Below are positions 1 to 6,893 of a stretch of 10,869 nucleotides of DNA, piece after piece. This DNA is from Methanobacteriota archaeon (lineage in GTDB: Archaea; Hydrothermarchaeota; Hydrothermarchaeia; Hydrothermarchaeales; SZUA-236). The notes beneath the pieces were generated by a model, which had not been told where the DNA came from, ran no database searches, and saw only the letters and a list, made by a program, of their open reading frames with translations. Numbering within the stretch: the first letter of the stretch is position 1; each line of letters opens with the position of its first letter. The translations under genes were made by a program, and so were the position numbers. The stretch lies in the NCBI GenBank assembly GCA_003230355.1, contig QIDD01000014.1, positions 1 to 10,869 of the forward strand, written 5' to 3'.

Positions 1-1597
1 TGTCCATCACCAGATCAGACAGCCCGAGCACGGCAAGAAGCGGCGCGTGCTCCTCAATTACTACACACTCTTTCACAACTCTGTGGGGTACTCCAATGAT
101 TTCAAGGAGACGTTTTTCTGCGCCCACAGTGATTTGCAACGCGCCTTCAACGAATCTGCCGGAGCAGAGCCACTCTGTAAGGTCGCGCAGCTCATCCTTT
201 GAAATGTCGTGATAAAAGTAGGTGTATCGCGGGTGCATGGGCGCGCCCTTTTCGCAGAGCTGCAGCGCTTCCTCAGGAGTTGGAACTGCTTCAGTGGGGG
301 TGCAGCCCGCGGCCTCTGCTTCAAGGCGCCACCATTCCTCGCAGTAGCCGGCGGGAAGAAGCTTGTGGTTGTTTTCCAAAAACTCGCCGTATCCTATGAG
401 TATGTCGCCTGCAAACAGCACTTCCACCACTCTTTCATTTATCTCTAAAGCCTGTTTTTCATTTTCAACCCGCACGACGCTGCCGTCTTTTAGCTTTACA
501 ATCGGGCCTTCAATAGAGTCGCAGGGACTGGCAACCGCGCCCTTGCCTGGTTTTTCAATTTTCATCTGCGTGCCTGTTGCGATGAAATCATCGAATATCA
601 CCATCGTCGCAGGATGGATTGAAACGCCGGCAAGCCCTGAGCATCTGCTCCTGCCGTAGCGAAGCCGAAGGCCGCCCTTTGCAGACGGATGGGAGAGAAT
701 CGGTCTGCCCGCGATAACATCTCTTATGTATTTGTGAACGGTCTTCTTTTCGCTTTCGTCATCGTCGCCTGCGGGCTTCTCCTTTTTAATGTCGGAAAGC
801 CACTCCCACCCTTTTATCTGGAGCTTGTCAACGAACTTGGCAATCTTTGGAGCCTTTTGAAGCACACCCTCAGCAAGGACAAGCACAGCGCCGCCGCGGA
901 GCTGATTTGTCTCGACACGGGGGAGATTGCGATAACCTGAAACCTCCACCCTATCAGTTCCCTCGCCTGTAACCTCGACCGGAATGTTTTTACATGCCAT
1001 GCGTATCTCGGCAGGTGAGGGGAAATACTGGAGCCTCGCTGCCTCAGAGTTGTAGAGATCCGCCTCTTCCACAAGCCGCTCTACCTCCTCAGCGGTTGGA
1101 ACATATGCTGACAGACCCAGCGCCTGGCGCAGATAATCGGCTGTTAGCACAGCAAGCGCCTGAGCCGAGCCTCCGGCAGAGCGAATCGGCCCTGCGAAAT
1201 AAACCGCTAGATAACGGGATCCGTCGTGGTTCTCTTTAACACTCACCTTTACAATCCCCTCCATGGGTGCTGCAACAACGCCTTCGGTGAGAATTGCCAG
1301 AGCTGTTCGAAGCCCCTGCTCAGCAGCCTCCTCCTCAGAAAGATTTGAGTTACTTGCAATCTGTTTTGCGATAATTAGAGATGCTTCTTCACGGCCGTGC
1401 TCGTTTACAGCTCGCCTGATCTCCTCGGCAATCCCCTCAGGCCCGACCAGGCTTTCAACACGCTCGGCAAGGTCTATTGCCAGTGGAATCTCAGGCTCAA
1501 AATCAGGATCAATCCCGGCAGCACGCGCCTCCTTCGCAGCACTGTAGGCACGCTTCCCCTCATCTTCAAGCACTTTGAAATAATCTTCAATCTTCAT
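1..1597 (-). CDS. polC: DNA polymerase D large subunit DP2, N-terminal part (runs off left edge)
   Basis: This is the large, catalytic subunit of the archaeal replicative polymerase PolD, which works as a heterodimer with DP1. Translating the minus strand from ATG at 1597 gives 532 uninterrupted codons to the window edge, so no stop codon is seen. Family-typical blocks are visible: YFAGPIRSAGGSAQAL near residues 133-148, GRPILSHPSAKGGLRLRYGR near 297-316, and an ATGTQMKIEKPGKGA segment near 345-360 followed by DSIEGPIV. Full-length DP2 proteins are usually about 1,100-1,300 residues, so less than half is present and the catalytic double-psi barrel region with its metal-binding residues should lie outside. 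No intein is seen in this part, although DP2 genes in other archaea can carry them. The start lies 7 bases after the DP1 stop with no clear Shine-Dalgarno site, so translation may be coupled to DP1. Identification is from recognised family motifs and from the operon context. Confidence 0.96.
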   Translation of the reverse strand, partial: MKIEDYFKVLEDEGKRAYSAAKEARAAGIDPDFEPEIPLAIDLAERVESLVGPEGIAEEIRRAVNEHGREEASLIIAKQIASNSNLSEEEAAEQGLRTALAILTEGVVAAPMEGIVKVSVKENHDGSRYLAVYFAGPIRSAGGSAQALAVLTADYLRQALGLSAYVPTAEEVERLVEEADLYNSEAARLQYFPSPAEIRMACKNIPVEVTGEGTDRVEVSGYRNLPRVETNQLRGGAVLVLAEGVLQKAPKIAKFVDKLQIKGWEWLSDIKKEKPAGDDDESEKKTVHKYIRDVIAGRPILSHPSAKGGLRLRYGRSRCSGLAGVSIHPATMVIFDDFIATGTQMKIEKPGKGAVASPCDSIEGPIVKLKDGSVVRVENEKQALEINERVVEVLFAGDILIGYGEFLENNHKLLPAGYCEEWWRLEAEAAGCTPTEAVPTPEEALQLCEKGAPMHPRYTYFYHDISKDELRDLTEWLCSGRFVEGALQITVGAEKRLLEIIGVPHRVVKECVVIEEHAPLLAVLGLSDLVMD

Positions 1598-1604
1598 AAA
1601 TATT

Positions 1605-3071
1605 TTAGGTAAACTTCATGATAGTTGTTTTTCGAGTGGATATTTCGTAGATCGGAACCTTACCTGGGTCTGGCTGCATGTTAAGCCTTTTCTGAAAATC
1701 TGTTTGACTTTGAAAGGCGCCGGAGTTGACAATAGTTACACCGCGATAGCTTTGAACCCCTGTAGTGTGGACGTGGCCGCAGTGAAGAATATCAGGAACC
1801 TCATCGATAAAAAGGCAGTCCTCAGTTCCAGGGGAAACCGGAACCTTTTCGCCGAAGATGGGCACAAGCTGCCTTTTTTTAAGGAGATTGAGCATGGCTT
1901 TGTCAGGCTCTGAATAGGAGTTTCCCGGAACCTTGGATATGATGTCATCCATGCTCCGGCCGTGATAGGCTAGAACAGAGGTTCCGTGAAGCCTGGCATA
2001 ACAGGGGTTTCCAACCATGTGTATCATAGGATTTTCATAGAGCCCTGGCGCGTAATCCTCAAAGATAGGTGTCTGCGGCTCGGCTTGACGCGTTGCATCA
2101 TGGTTTCCAGGCCCAATAATTATCTCAATATAATCTGGGATCATGTCAAAAAGTTCTGAAAGCCGCTTGTACTGGCTGAAGATATCTTTTATATTGAGGT
2201 CGTCAATCTGCCCTGGATAAATGCCTACACCGTCTACGAGGTCGCCTGCAACAACCATGTATTTCACCCGCTCTGCAAGCTCTCGCTGACGGCTGCTTCC
2301 CACCTCGCAGTTCAGCCACTTAAGAAACCTGAGAAACTCTTTTTCCATGAACTCAAAGCTGCCGATGTGAATGTCAGACACGAGCGCGATTGCAAGGGGT
2401 TCGCTTCGGCTTTCAGTTGTACGTTGGTAGGGAACGTCTGGAAAGGATAGGGTTTTGGCAATTACAATCCCTCCTTCACGAGAGCCGGTCACTCCCTCCA
2501 CGGCCAGGATGTCGTCGTTTACAATGGTTCTGGCAAACTCTGCAAGCTCCCGATCAGACTTAAGCACAACTACCGGAATTACGCCGGATGGGTCTTCAAT
2601 AAAGATTATGGTGTTTCCCTTCTTGCTCTCCCGCACACTCTCCACAAGGCCGATGATTTTGACATCGCTCTTCCCGCCCGCGGCCAGCGCCTGCTCCACA
2701 GTATGTGAATCAATAAGATGCTTGCGCTCCCGAAAAACCTTAAGCCCTTTTTCATATCGGCTGTTAAAATGCTCTAAAAAACCCTCGATACAACCCCTGC
2801 GCGGCGCGTTCTTTGAAACATCCCGCAGCTCGATTTCGCTGTCATATTCTTCTGCAATCCGCAGCCTGCCCTTCTTTATAACAACCTCTGTTTTGAGGGC
2901 GCGCACATCCTCAGGCGTGATAATACGTCCGTTGCCCTCAGTTGAACTGATAAGCCGCTCAACGATTTCAGAGGGATCTTCCATGCTTGAAATTTGCTCT
3001 AAAACATTTGGATGAAGACACAGCTCTGCGTCAAGAAACCGGCAGATAATATCTGACTCTTCCATATTCAC
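1605..3071 (-). CDS. polB: DNA polymerase D small subunit DP1 (calcineurin-like 3'-5' exonuclease)
   Basis: DP1 is the small subunit of PolD and supplies proofreading 3'-5' exonuclease activity through an Mre11-like phosphoesterase domain. The 488-residue product has a variable N-terminal region, an OB-fold-like segment at about 137-210 (IIGLVESVRES, then FIEDPSG), and a phosphoesterase domain from about 226 to the end. All metal-binding motifs are intact: SDIHIGS (D233, H235), GDLVDG (D277), GNHD (N323, H324, D325), YHG (H370) and GHVH (H433, H435), so the exonuclease is predicted to be active. The start shown is GTG at 3071, overlapping the orc1 stop as GTGA. ATG at 3065, two codons later, is an alternative. 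A GGTGA lies just before that ATG, but its spacing is only 2 bases. The position between orc1 and DP2 supports the assignment and one shared transcript. Confidence 0.97.
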   Translation of the reverse strand: MNMEESDIICRFLDAELCLHPNVLEQISSMEDPSEIVERLISSTEGNGRIITPEDVRALKTEVVIKKGRLRIAEEYDSEIELRDVSKNAPRRGCIEGFLEHFNSRYEKGLKVFRERKHLIDSHTVEQALAAGGKSDVKIIGLVESVRESKKGNTIIFIEDPSGVIPVVVLKSDRELAEFARTIVNDDILAVEGVTGSREGGIVIAKTLSFPDVPYQRTTESRSEPLAIALVSDIHIGSFEFMEKEFLRFLKWLNCEVGSSRQRELAERVKYMVVAGDLVDGVGIYPGQIDDLNIKDIFSQYKRLSELFDMIPDYIEIIIGPGNHDATRQAEPQTPIFEDYAPGLYENPMIHMVGNPCYARLHGTSVLAYHGRSMDDIISKVPGNSYSEPDKAMLNLLKKRQLVPIFGEKVPVSPGTEDCLFIDEVPDILHCGHVHTTGVQSYRGVTIVNSGAFQSQTDFQKRLNMQPDPGKVPIYEISTRKTTIMKFT

Positions 3072-4324
3072 CCCAGCCTTCTCTGCGGGGGTTCGAAGTT
3101 TGTTATGCCGTTGAGCCGGATATCATCTTCTAGAACTATTCGGATGCCAACTAGGGGGACTACGAGATGTATCTGCCGTGTGCGCCCGTATCTGCCCTTG
3201 CTTACAACGGTGCTGTCGATTATGCCCATGAGATCGAGCTCTGAGAGCAGATCAGAAATCCTGCGCTGAGTGAGGATGTCAAGCCCGGTTTTCCTGCAAA
3301 GGCTTGAATAAAGGTCGTAGACGTCGCCTGTTGTGATAATTCTGCGTTTGCGCTCCTCAAGAAGGATGATTGAATATAAAAGGACTTTAGACTGTGTGGG
3401 CAGTGATCGCACGGCTTCCACAATGCTGTCTGCCTCGATTCGGTCTTTTGCGCGGCGCACGTGTTTTTCCGTAATCCTTGGTGCGGATTCGCGCTCTGCA
3501 ATCTCGCCTGAAACCCTGAGAAGGTCAAGCGCCTTTCGGGCGTCGCCGTGTTCTCTTGCTGCAAGCGCTGAACAGAGGGGAATGATATATTCGTCCATTA
3601 CATCGGGTTTAAAGGCAAGGTCCGCCCGCTGGTTCAGGATGTCTTCGAGCTGGCGCGCGTCATAAGGTTTGAAGACCACCGACTCCTCGGACAGCGACGA
3701 CTGCACCCGTGCGTCGAGATAGTCTCTGAACTTGAGATCATTTGATATTCCGATTATGCTTATCTTCGCCTTTTTCAGCTCTGAGTTCATCCGTGTGAGG
3801 TTGTAGATTATGTCGTCGCCTGATTTCTGAACAAGCCTGTCCACTTCGTCAAGGATTATCACCACTCCCTGATGCTCCCGGTCCAGCGACTCTACAAAGG
3901 TGCGGTAAACCTTGTCTGTCGGCCAGCCTGTGAAGGGCACTTTTTCGCCGAAGCACTCTGCCAGGTTTTGCAAAACCCGATACTGGGTGTCCGTTATCTC
4001 GCAGTTGATGTAGGCGGTTTTTACTGGGATTCCCATTTTTTTTGCTGTTCTTTCAAGTTCTTTACAGAGGAACCGTGAAACAATTGTCTTACCTGTGCCG
4101 GACTTTCCATAGATGAGGATGTTTGAGCTTTCCTCGTTTCGCAGGGCTGAGCTTAAAATGAGTGCGAGCTGGCGGATTTCCTTGTTTCGATGGGGCAGTT
4201 CGTCGGGTGTGTAGGAATGGCGAAGCACTTCTTTAGAAACAAAGAGCGGCTCTCTTGTCACGAGTGATTCGAATATGCCGCTGAATGAGGTTTTGAAGTC
4301 CACGTTATCCACCTGATTTTCCAC
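3068..4324 (-). CDS. orc1: Orc1/Cdc6 replication initiator (AAA+ ATPase with winged helix)
   Basis: Archaeal Orc1/Cdc6 binds ORB elements at the origin and recruits the MCM helicase. The 418-residue product has an AAA+ domain with Walker A GKSGTGKT (73-80), Walker B IILDEVD (156-162), sensor 1 at N195 (IIGISND) and sensor 2 in HGDARKA (R263). A C-terminal winged-helix DNA-binding domain spans about 305-400, with RRISDLLSELDLMGI followed by a basic wing (SKGRYGRTRQ). All ATPase residues are present. The start is uncertain. GTG at 4324 is the longest option, lies inside an ORB and has no Shine-Dalgarno site. GTG at 4303 (residue 8) has AGGTG six bases upstream and would place the ORB wholly in the leader. 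The gene lies directly beside the predicted origin and is the first of three genes in an operon with both PolD subunits. Confidence 0.97.
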   Translation of the reverse strand: MENQVDNVDFKTSFSGIFESLVTREPLFVSKEVLRHSYTPDELPHRNKEIRQLALILSSALRNEESSNILIYGKSGTGKTIVSRFLCKELERTAKKMGIPVKTAYINCEITDTQYRVLQNLAECFGEKVPFTGWPTDKVYRTFVESLDREHQGVVIILDEVDRLVQKSGDDIIYNLTRMNSELKKAKISIIGISNDLKFRDYLDARVQSSLSEESVVFKPYDARQLEDILNQRADLAFKPDVMDEYIIPLCSALAAREHGDARKALDLLRVSGEIAERESAPRITEKHVRRAKDRIEADSIVEAVRSLPTQSKVLLYSIILLEERKRRIITTGDVYDLYSSLCRKTGLDILTQRRISDLLSELDLMGIIDSTVVSKGRYGRTRQIHLVVPLVGIRIVLEDDIRLNGITNFEPPQRRLG

Positions 4325-4339
4325 TGGAAATAAAGGGGT
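4317..4339 (+). promoter_or_regulatory. Origin recognition box ORB-1 (Orc1/Cdc6 binding site)
   Basis: The core TTCCACTGGAAATAAAGG (4319-4336) continues into GGT. It has the two parts of an archaeal ORB: a dyad TTCCA-N-TGGAA and a downstream AAAGGGG 'G-string'. It closely resembles the ORB consensus I know from Pyrococcus and Sulfolobus. It overlaps the GTG at 4324 that begins the longest orc1 reading frame, so Orc1 bound here could block its own transcription or translation start. Confidence 0.87.
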
Positions 4340-4352
4340 CGAACCATGACCC
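4336..4352. repeat. Short inverted repeat next to ORB-1
   Basis: GGGTC (4336-4340) and GACCC (4348-4352) form a perfect 5-base stem around a 7-base loop. The left arm uses the ORB-1 G-string. In the predicted orc1 leader this could fold as a small hairpin, or it may simply be part of the protein-binding site. It is too short to assign a role. Confidence 0.35.
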
Positions 4353-4375
4353 GCGCATTACACTGTGGCTCTTAC

Positions 4376-4383
4376 TAAATAAG
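4376..4383 (-). promoter_or_regulatory. Candidate TATA box for the orc1-polB-polC operon
   Basis: On the minus strand this reads CTTATTTA, preceded by the purine-rich CGGAAAG that would suit a TFB recognition element. Transcription would be expected to start about 25 bases downstream, near 4354. The leader would then be about 30 bases to GTG 4324 or about 50 to GTG 4303, and it would contain ORB-1. A second T-rich match within ORB-1 itself (CCTTTATTTCC on the minus strand) is possible but would not leave room for the Shine-Dalgarno site at 4310-4314. Confidence 0.5.
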
Positions 4384-4406
4384 CTTTCCGAAAAGATTAT
4401 TGTAAC

Positions 4407-4417
4407 TTCCAATGGAA
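4407..4417. promoter_or_regulatory. Third origin dyad (partial ORB)
   Basis: TTCCAATGGAA matches the ORB-1 dyad TTCCACTGGAA except for the central base and is a perfect palindrome around that base. It lacks a clear G-string: the next bases are T-rich and run into another TTCCA half-site at 4421-4425. One more TTCCA half-site occurs at 4461-4465. It lies about midway between the two ORBs and could be a weaker 'mini-ORB'. Its function is inferred from similarity and position only. Confidence 0.5.
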
Positions 4418-4501
4418 TTTTTCCAGAGCCGCTTCAAGAGGAAGGGTGAAACACACCATTTTCCATGTAGATTATTGGTCATTTGGCAAGAATCTCCAAT
4501 A

Positions 4502-4519
4502 CCTTTATTTCGTGTGGAA
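4502..4519 (-). promoter_or_regulatory. Inverted ORB-2 (Orc1/Cdc6 binding site)
   Basis: Read on the minus strand this is TTCCACACGAAATAAAGG, identical to the ORB-1 core at 16 of 18 positions. The two differences fall in the second half of the dyad. The G-string faces left, toward ORB-1, which gives the inverted arrangement typical of archaeal origins. The distance between the two cores is 165 bases. The G run is shorter than in ORB-1 (GG instead of GGGG), so affinity may be lower. Confidence 0.72.
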
Positions 4520-4565
4520 CTTTTTCATGTCACGCCTAAGCCACTCATAAAGATGCATCCCACCC

Positions 4566-4573
4566 TATATAAA
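4566..4573 (+). promoter_or_regulatory. Candidate TATA box for the YfhO-like gene
   Basis: TATATAAA is a good archaeal TATA match and predicts a transcription start near 4595, giving a leader of about 57 bases. A weaker alternative, GAAATATTAA at 4623-4632, sits about 25 bases before the ATG and would give a leaderless transcript. That fits the lack of a Shine-Dalgarno site ahead of ATG 4653. The sequence does not decide between them. Confidence 0.5.
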
Positions 4574-4652
4574 GGCAAGGGTAAAGCCTTCAAAAAAACC
4601 ATTTTAAAAAAGGCCAAAACTAGAAATATTAACACACAAAAAAGACATTGCA

Positions 4653-6893
4653 ATGCGTTACACCGGTCAACGAAAGTACCCCTGGTTAATCATCATTCTA
4701 GGCCTCATTTTTTTCTGGAAGATACTCCTAAACCCTGGTAAAATGATCTACTGGAGCTTCTCAGACATCACACTATACCACAGTCCTTTGAAGTTCATAA
4801 TCCACCGTGCATTCAACGCCCAGGGGGCAGTCCCGCTCTGGAATCCCTATATCTTTGGAGGAACACCTCTCGTTGCAAATCCGCAGGCAGGACTATTCTA
4901 CCCACTCAACATGCTCTTCCTACTCTCATCACCGGACCAATTATTCGGCTATCTTGCGGTGCTTCACATAATATTTGGAGGGCTGGGCATGTACCTTCTC
5001 ACAAGAAAGATTGGGCTTGAAAAGTATCCATCATTTATCTCCGCGCTGGTTTTCATGTTCAGCGGCCAGCTCATATCCTATATTTATGAAGGCCATTTCA
5101 TCTTTTTAAACGCAGTCTGGATCCCGCTGGCCTTTCTTGCCTATGATAAGGCAATCATAAACCGGGACATAAAATACGCATCAATAGCAGGGGCAATTCT
5201 TGCGCTTCAGCTCTTTTCAGGCGGGATACAGCTCGTCTTCTATACAGTTATACTCCTGCTTCTCTGGACTCTTTACAACCTGAAGAAAAAAGGCCTTTAC
5301 ATTCTCGCTGTTACGCTGCTTATTTTTCTCGGTCTCGCAGCTGTTCAAATTGTGCCCACATATGAGCTTTTGGAAAACTCACGCCGCCACATGGGTTTCA
5401 GCGACCCCATGAGCTACTCCCAGCCTGCAGGCCACATCATAGGCCTTGTAATCCCCTATTTCTATGGTAACATATCAGAACACTGGTGGGGTGGGGCAGG
5501 CGCCTTTCTCGGTATAAGTATATTCGGTTACGCTGGGATTATTCCCCTCACCGTGGCAGCCTTCAGCCTCTACGCCCGGAAGAACAGATATGTGCGATTC
5601 TTTATCTTTCTCTCAATATTTGCAATCGTTCTGGCCTTTGGCGGACCTCTGCGCGAGGTAATCTATAGACTGCCCGGTTTCAACAGCTTCAGGGCCCACG
5701 GCCGCATACTTCTGCTCCATACCTTTTCAATTTCAATCCTTGCAGGCTTTGGGTCAAAAGAGCTCGTCCGCAGAATCCGGGAGGGCAGAGCCGGAGGAGA
5801 CGCGCTCAAGATAGCTTTTACGCTATCCATTTTTCTGTTGGCATATATCCTCGTCTATTACAAGTACACCAAACTTGCCTTGGAAAAAGACCTTCTCCTC
5901 AACATCTTTCTCTTCTACTTCCTCCTCCTTTCCTTTGTACTGGCTGCTACAGTTTTTTCAAAATACCCTCACAAGACAGGTCCCTTTAAAGCGGTTCTGG
6001 CGCTGCTCATAATATACAATCTCTGGCTCTATGGGATGCCGCTAATCAATGTAGGAGATCCGGCAGCCATTTATCGCGGGGATGAAACCCTCGATTTTCT
6101 CAGTGCAAATGCGGGTTCGAACCGGGTGTACGCAACAAACTATGATGACCTCCCGCAGCAGATCACAATGAGAAGAGGCATCCAAAGCTTGGGCGGGGTT
6201 CTGGAGCCGTTCATTCTAAACCGCTACTCGACTTTTATGGAGGCTGGCGGAAACTACACTTTCAAAGGCCTGTCAAATTCTATTCCGCCCTGGCAGGTCT
6301 ATGGCCAGAAAAAGACATACCCTGTGGCAGGTCTATTGGGTCTGCTCAACACAAAGTATGTTGTAACAAGATACCCGCTAGATAATCCAGATTTTCGTTT
6401 GGTAGAGCAGTTTAATTCCACATATATTTATGAAAACCTGAGGGTTCTTCCGCGGGCCTTTGTTGTGCATGATGCGGTTTATGCCGCCGGCGAATCTGAA
6501 GCGCTTCGTTTGATTCAAACAATCGATCCAGCGAGTGTAGTGGTTTTGGAACGTGATATTGGCCGGGCGCTTGCACAACCGATTTTTGATGAAACAGTTT
6601 TTGTCGAAACATATAGCGCTAATGAAATCGTAGTTAGGGCAAACCTCTCAAACCCCGGAGTTCTGGTGTTGAGCGAGATGTGGTATCCAGGCTGGAAGGC
6701 CTATGACAATGGGCGGGAAACAGATGTTTTGCGCGCTGATTACCTTCTGCGCGGGGTCTATCTCGATGAGGGGGTCCACGAGGTTCGGTTCATCTATCGC
6801 CCTGCATCACTAAAGTTCGGCGCGCGGGTATCGGTTTTCACTCTGCTTCTGATATTTTATATAGGTCGGAAAGCGGTGTTTGGGAGAGGTTGA
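4653..6893 (+). CDS. YfhO-like multi-spanning membrane protein (GT-C-type, putative glycosyltransferase)
   Basis: This 746-residue protein has an N-terminal signal-anchor-like helix (about 11-27), many hydrophobic helices up to about residue 465, an extracytoplasmic domain of roughly 250 residues, and a closing transmembrane helix near 725-740. Features I recognise from the YfhO family (Pfam YfhO) are SD at 37-38 in the first loop, WNPYIFGGTPLVANPQAG at 63-80 followed by LFYPLN, FRAHGRILLL at 346-355, and the C-terminal MWYPGWKAYDNG at 676-687. YfhO proteins are implicated in glycosylation of surface polymers such as lipoteichoic acid in Gram-positive bacteria. The archaeal substrate is unknown. 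The likely donor is a polyprenyl-phosphate sugar used on the outer face. The start codon ATG 4653 has no Shine-Dalgarno site. The gene points away from the origin, and its last 56 bases overlap the convergent GT-C gene. Confidence 0.85.
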   Translation: MRYTGQRKYPWLIIILGLIFFWKILLNPGKMIYWSFSDITLYHSPLKFIIHRAFNAQGAVPLWNPYIFGGTPLVANPQAGLFYPLNMLFLLSSPDQLFGYLAVLHIIFGGLGMYLLTRKIGLEKYPSFISALVFMFSGQLISYIYEGHFIFLNAVWIPLAFLAYDKAIINRDIKYASIAGAILALQLFSGGIQLVFYTVILLLLWTLYNLKKKGLYILAVTLLIFLGLAAVQIVPTYELLENSRRHMGFSDPMSYSQPAGHIIGLVIPYFYGNISEHWWGGAGAFLGISIFGYAGIIPLTVAAFSLYARKNRYVRFFIFLSIFAIVLAFGGPLREVIYRLPGFNSFRAHGRILLLHTFSISILAGFGSKELVRRIREGRAGGDALKIAFTLSIFLLAYILVYYKYTKLALEKDLLLNIFLFYFLLLSFVLAATVFSKYPHKTGPFKAVLALLIIYNLWLYGMPLINVGDPAAIYRGDETLDFLSANAGSNRVYATNYDDLPQQITMRRGIQSLGGVLEPFILNRYSTFMEAGGNYTFKGLSNSIPPWQVYGQKKTYPVAGLLGLLNTKYVVTRYPLDNPDFRLVEQFNSTYIYENLRVLPRAFVVHDAVYAAGESEALRLIQTIDPASVVVLERDIGRALAQPIFDETVFVETYSANEIVVRANLSNPGVLVLSEMWYPGWKAYDNGRETDVLRADYLLRGVYLDEGVHEVRFIYRPASLKFGARVSVFTLLLIFYIGRKAVFGRG
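6838..6893. other. Convergent 3' overlap of two membrane-protein genes
   Basis: The last 56 bases of the YfhO-like gene (+) and of the GT-C gene (-) are the same DNA read on opposite strands. The plus-strand frame encodes a plausible final transmembrane helix (SVFTLLLIFYIG), while the minus-strand frame encodes a polar tail ending SDLYKISEAE. No intergenic terminator is possible here, so the mRNAs would have complementary 3' ends if both are made. Confidence 0.85.

Larger units (their letters stand above)
4317..4520. other. Predicted chromosomal replication origin (oriC)
   Basis: Seen directly: two inverted ORB-like sequences (cores 4319-4336 and 4502-4519, 16 of 18 bases identical) with their G-rich ends facing inward, a further dyad TTCCAATGGAA at 4407-4417, and AT-rich DNA between them at about 4373-4423. 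This sits beside orc1/cdc6. Known from other archaea: origins typically lie next to an orc1/cdc6 gene and carry inverted ORBs around an unwinding region. In Pyrococcus the origin lies next to the cdc6-DP1-DP2 genes. Inference: this is a functional Orc1-dependent origin. The AT-rich stretch 4595-4652 is a second candidate for the unwinding region. Confidence 0.82.
4325..4652. other. Intergenic region between orc1 and the YfhO-like gene
   Basis: This 328-base gap holds the predicted origin and divergent promoters. From left to right: most of ORB-1, a short inverted repeat, the candidate orc1 TATA box, the middle dyad, inverted ORB-2, then a TATATAAA box at 4566-4573 and an A-rich tract up to the ATG at 4653. 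Reading frames that cross it show no recognisable protein character. No RNA gene was recognised. Confidence 0.7.

Noticed and set aside
199-1612. Several open frames of 60-100 codons on the plus strand, and one on the minus strand, across the DP2 region
   Set aside because: They lie opposite or in the wrong frame of a continuous 532-codon DP2 reading frame with clear family motifs, and their translations are low-complexity with no recognisable domain.
2455-3015. A 186-codon plus-strand open frame
   Set aside because: It is antisense to DP1, is rich in Ser/Thr/Arg as expected for a shadow frame, and has no recognisable motif.
4336-4352. GGTTCGACCCC on the minus strand as the T-arm of a tRNA
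   Set aside because: The motif resembles a T-loop, but the flanks do not form the T-stem (CATGG against CCTTT), and no acceptor or anticodon stem can be built around it.
4572-4590. AAGGC...GCCTT hairpin as a riboswitch or terminator
   Set aside because: The stem is only 5 bases, it overlaps the TATA box, and it lies upstream of the predicted transcription start.
4412-4741. A 109-codon plus-strand open frame crossing the origin region
   Set aside because: It runs through ORB-2 and the TATA box and into the start of the YfhO-like gene in another frame. Its composition (Lys, His, Phe rich) does not look like a protein.
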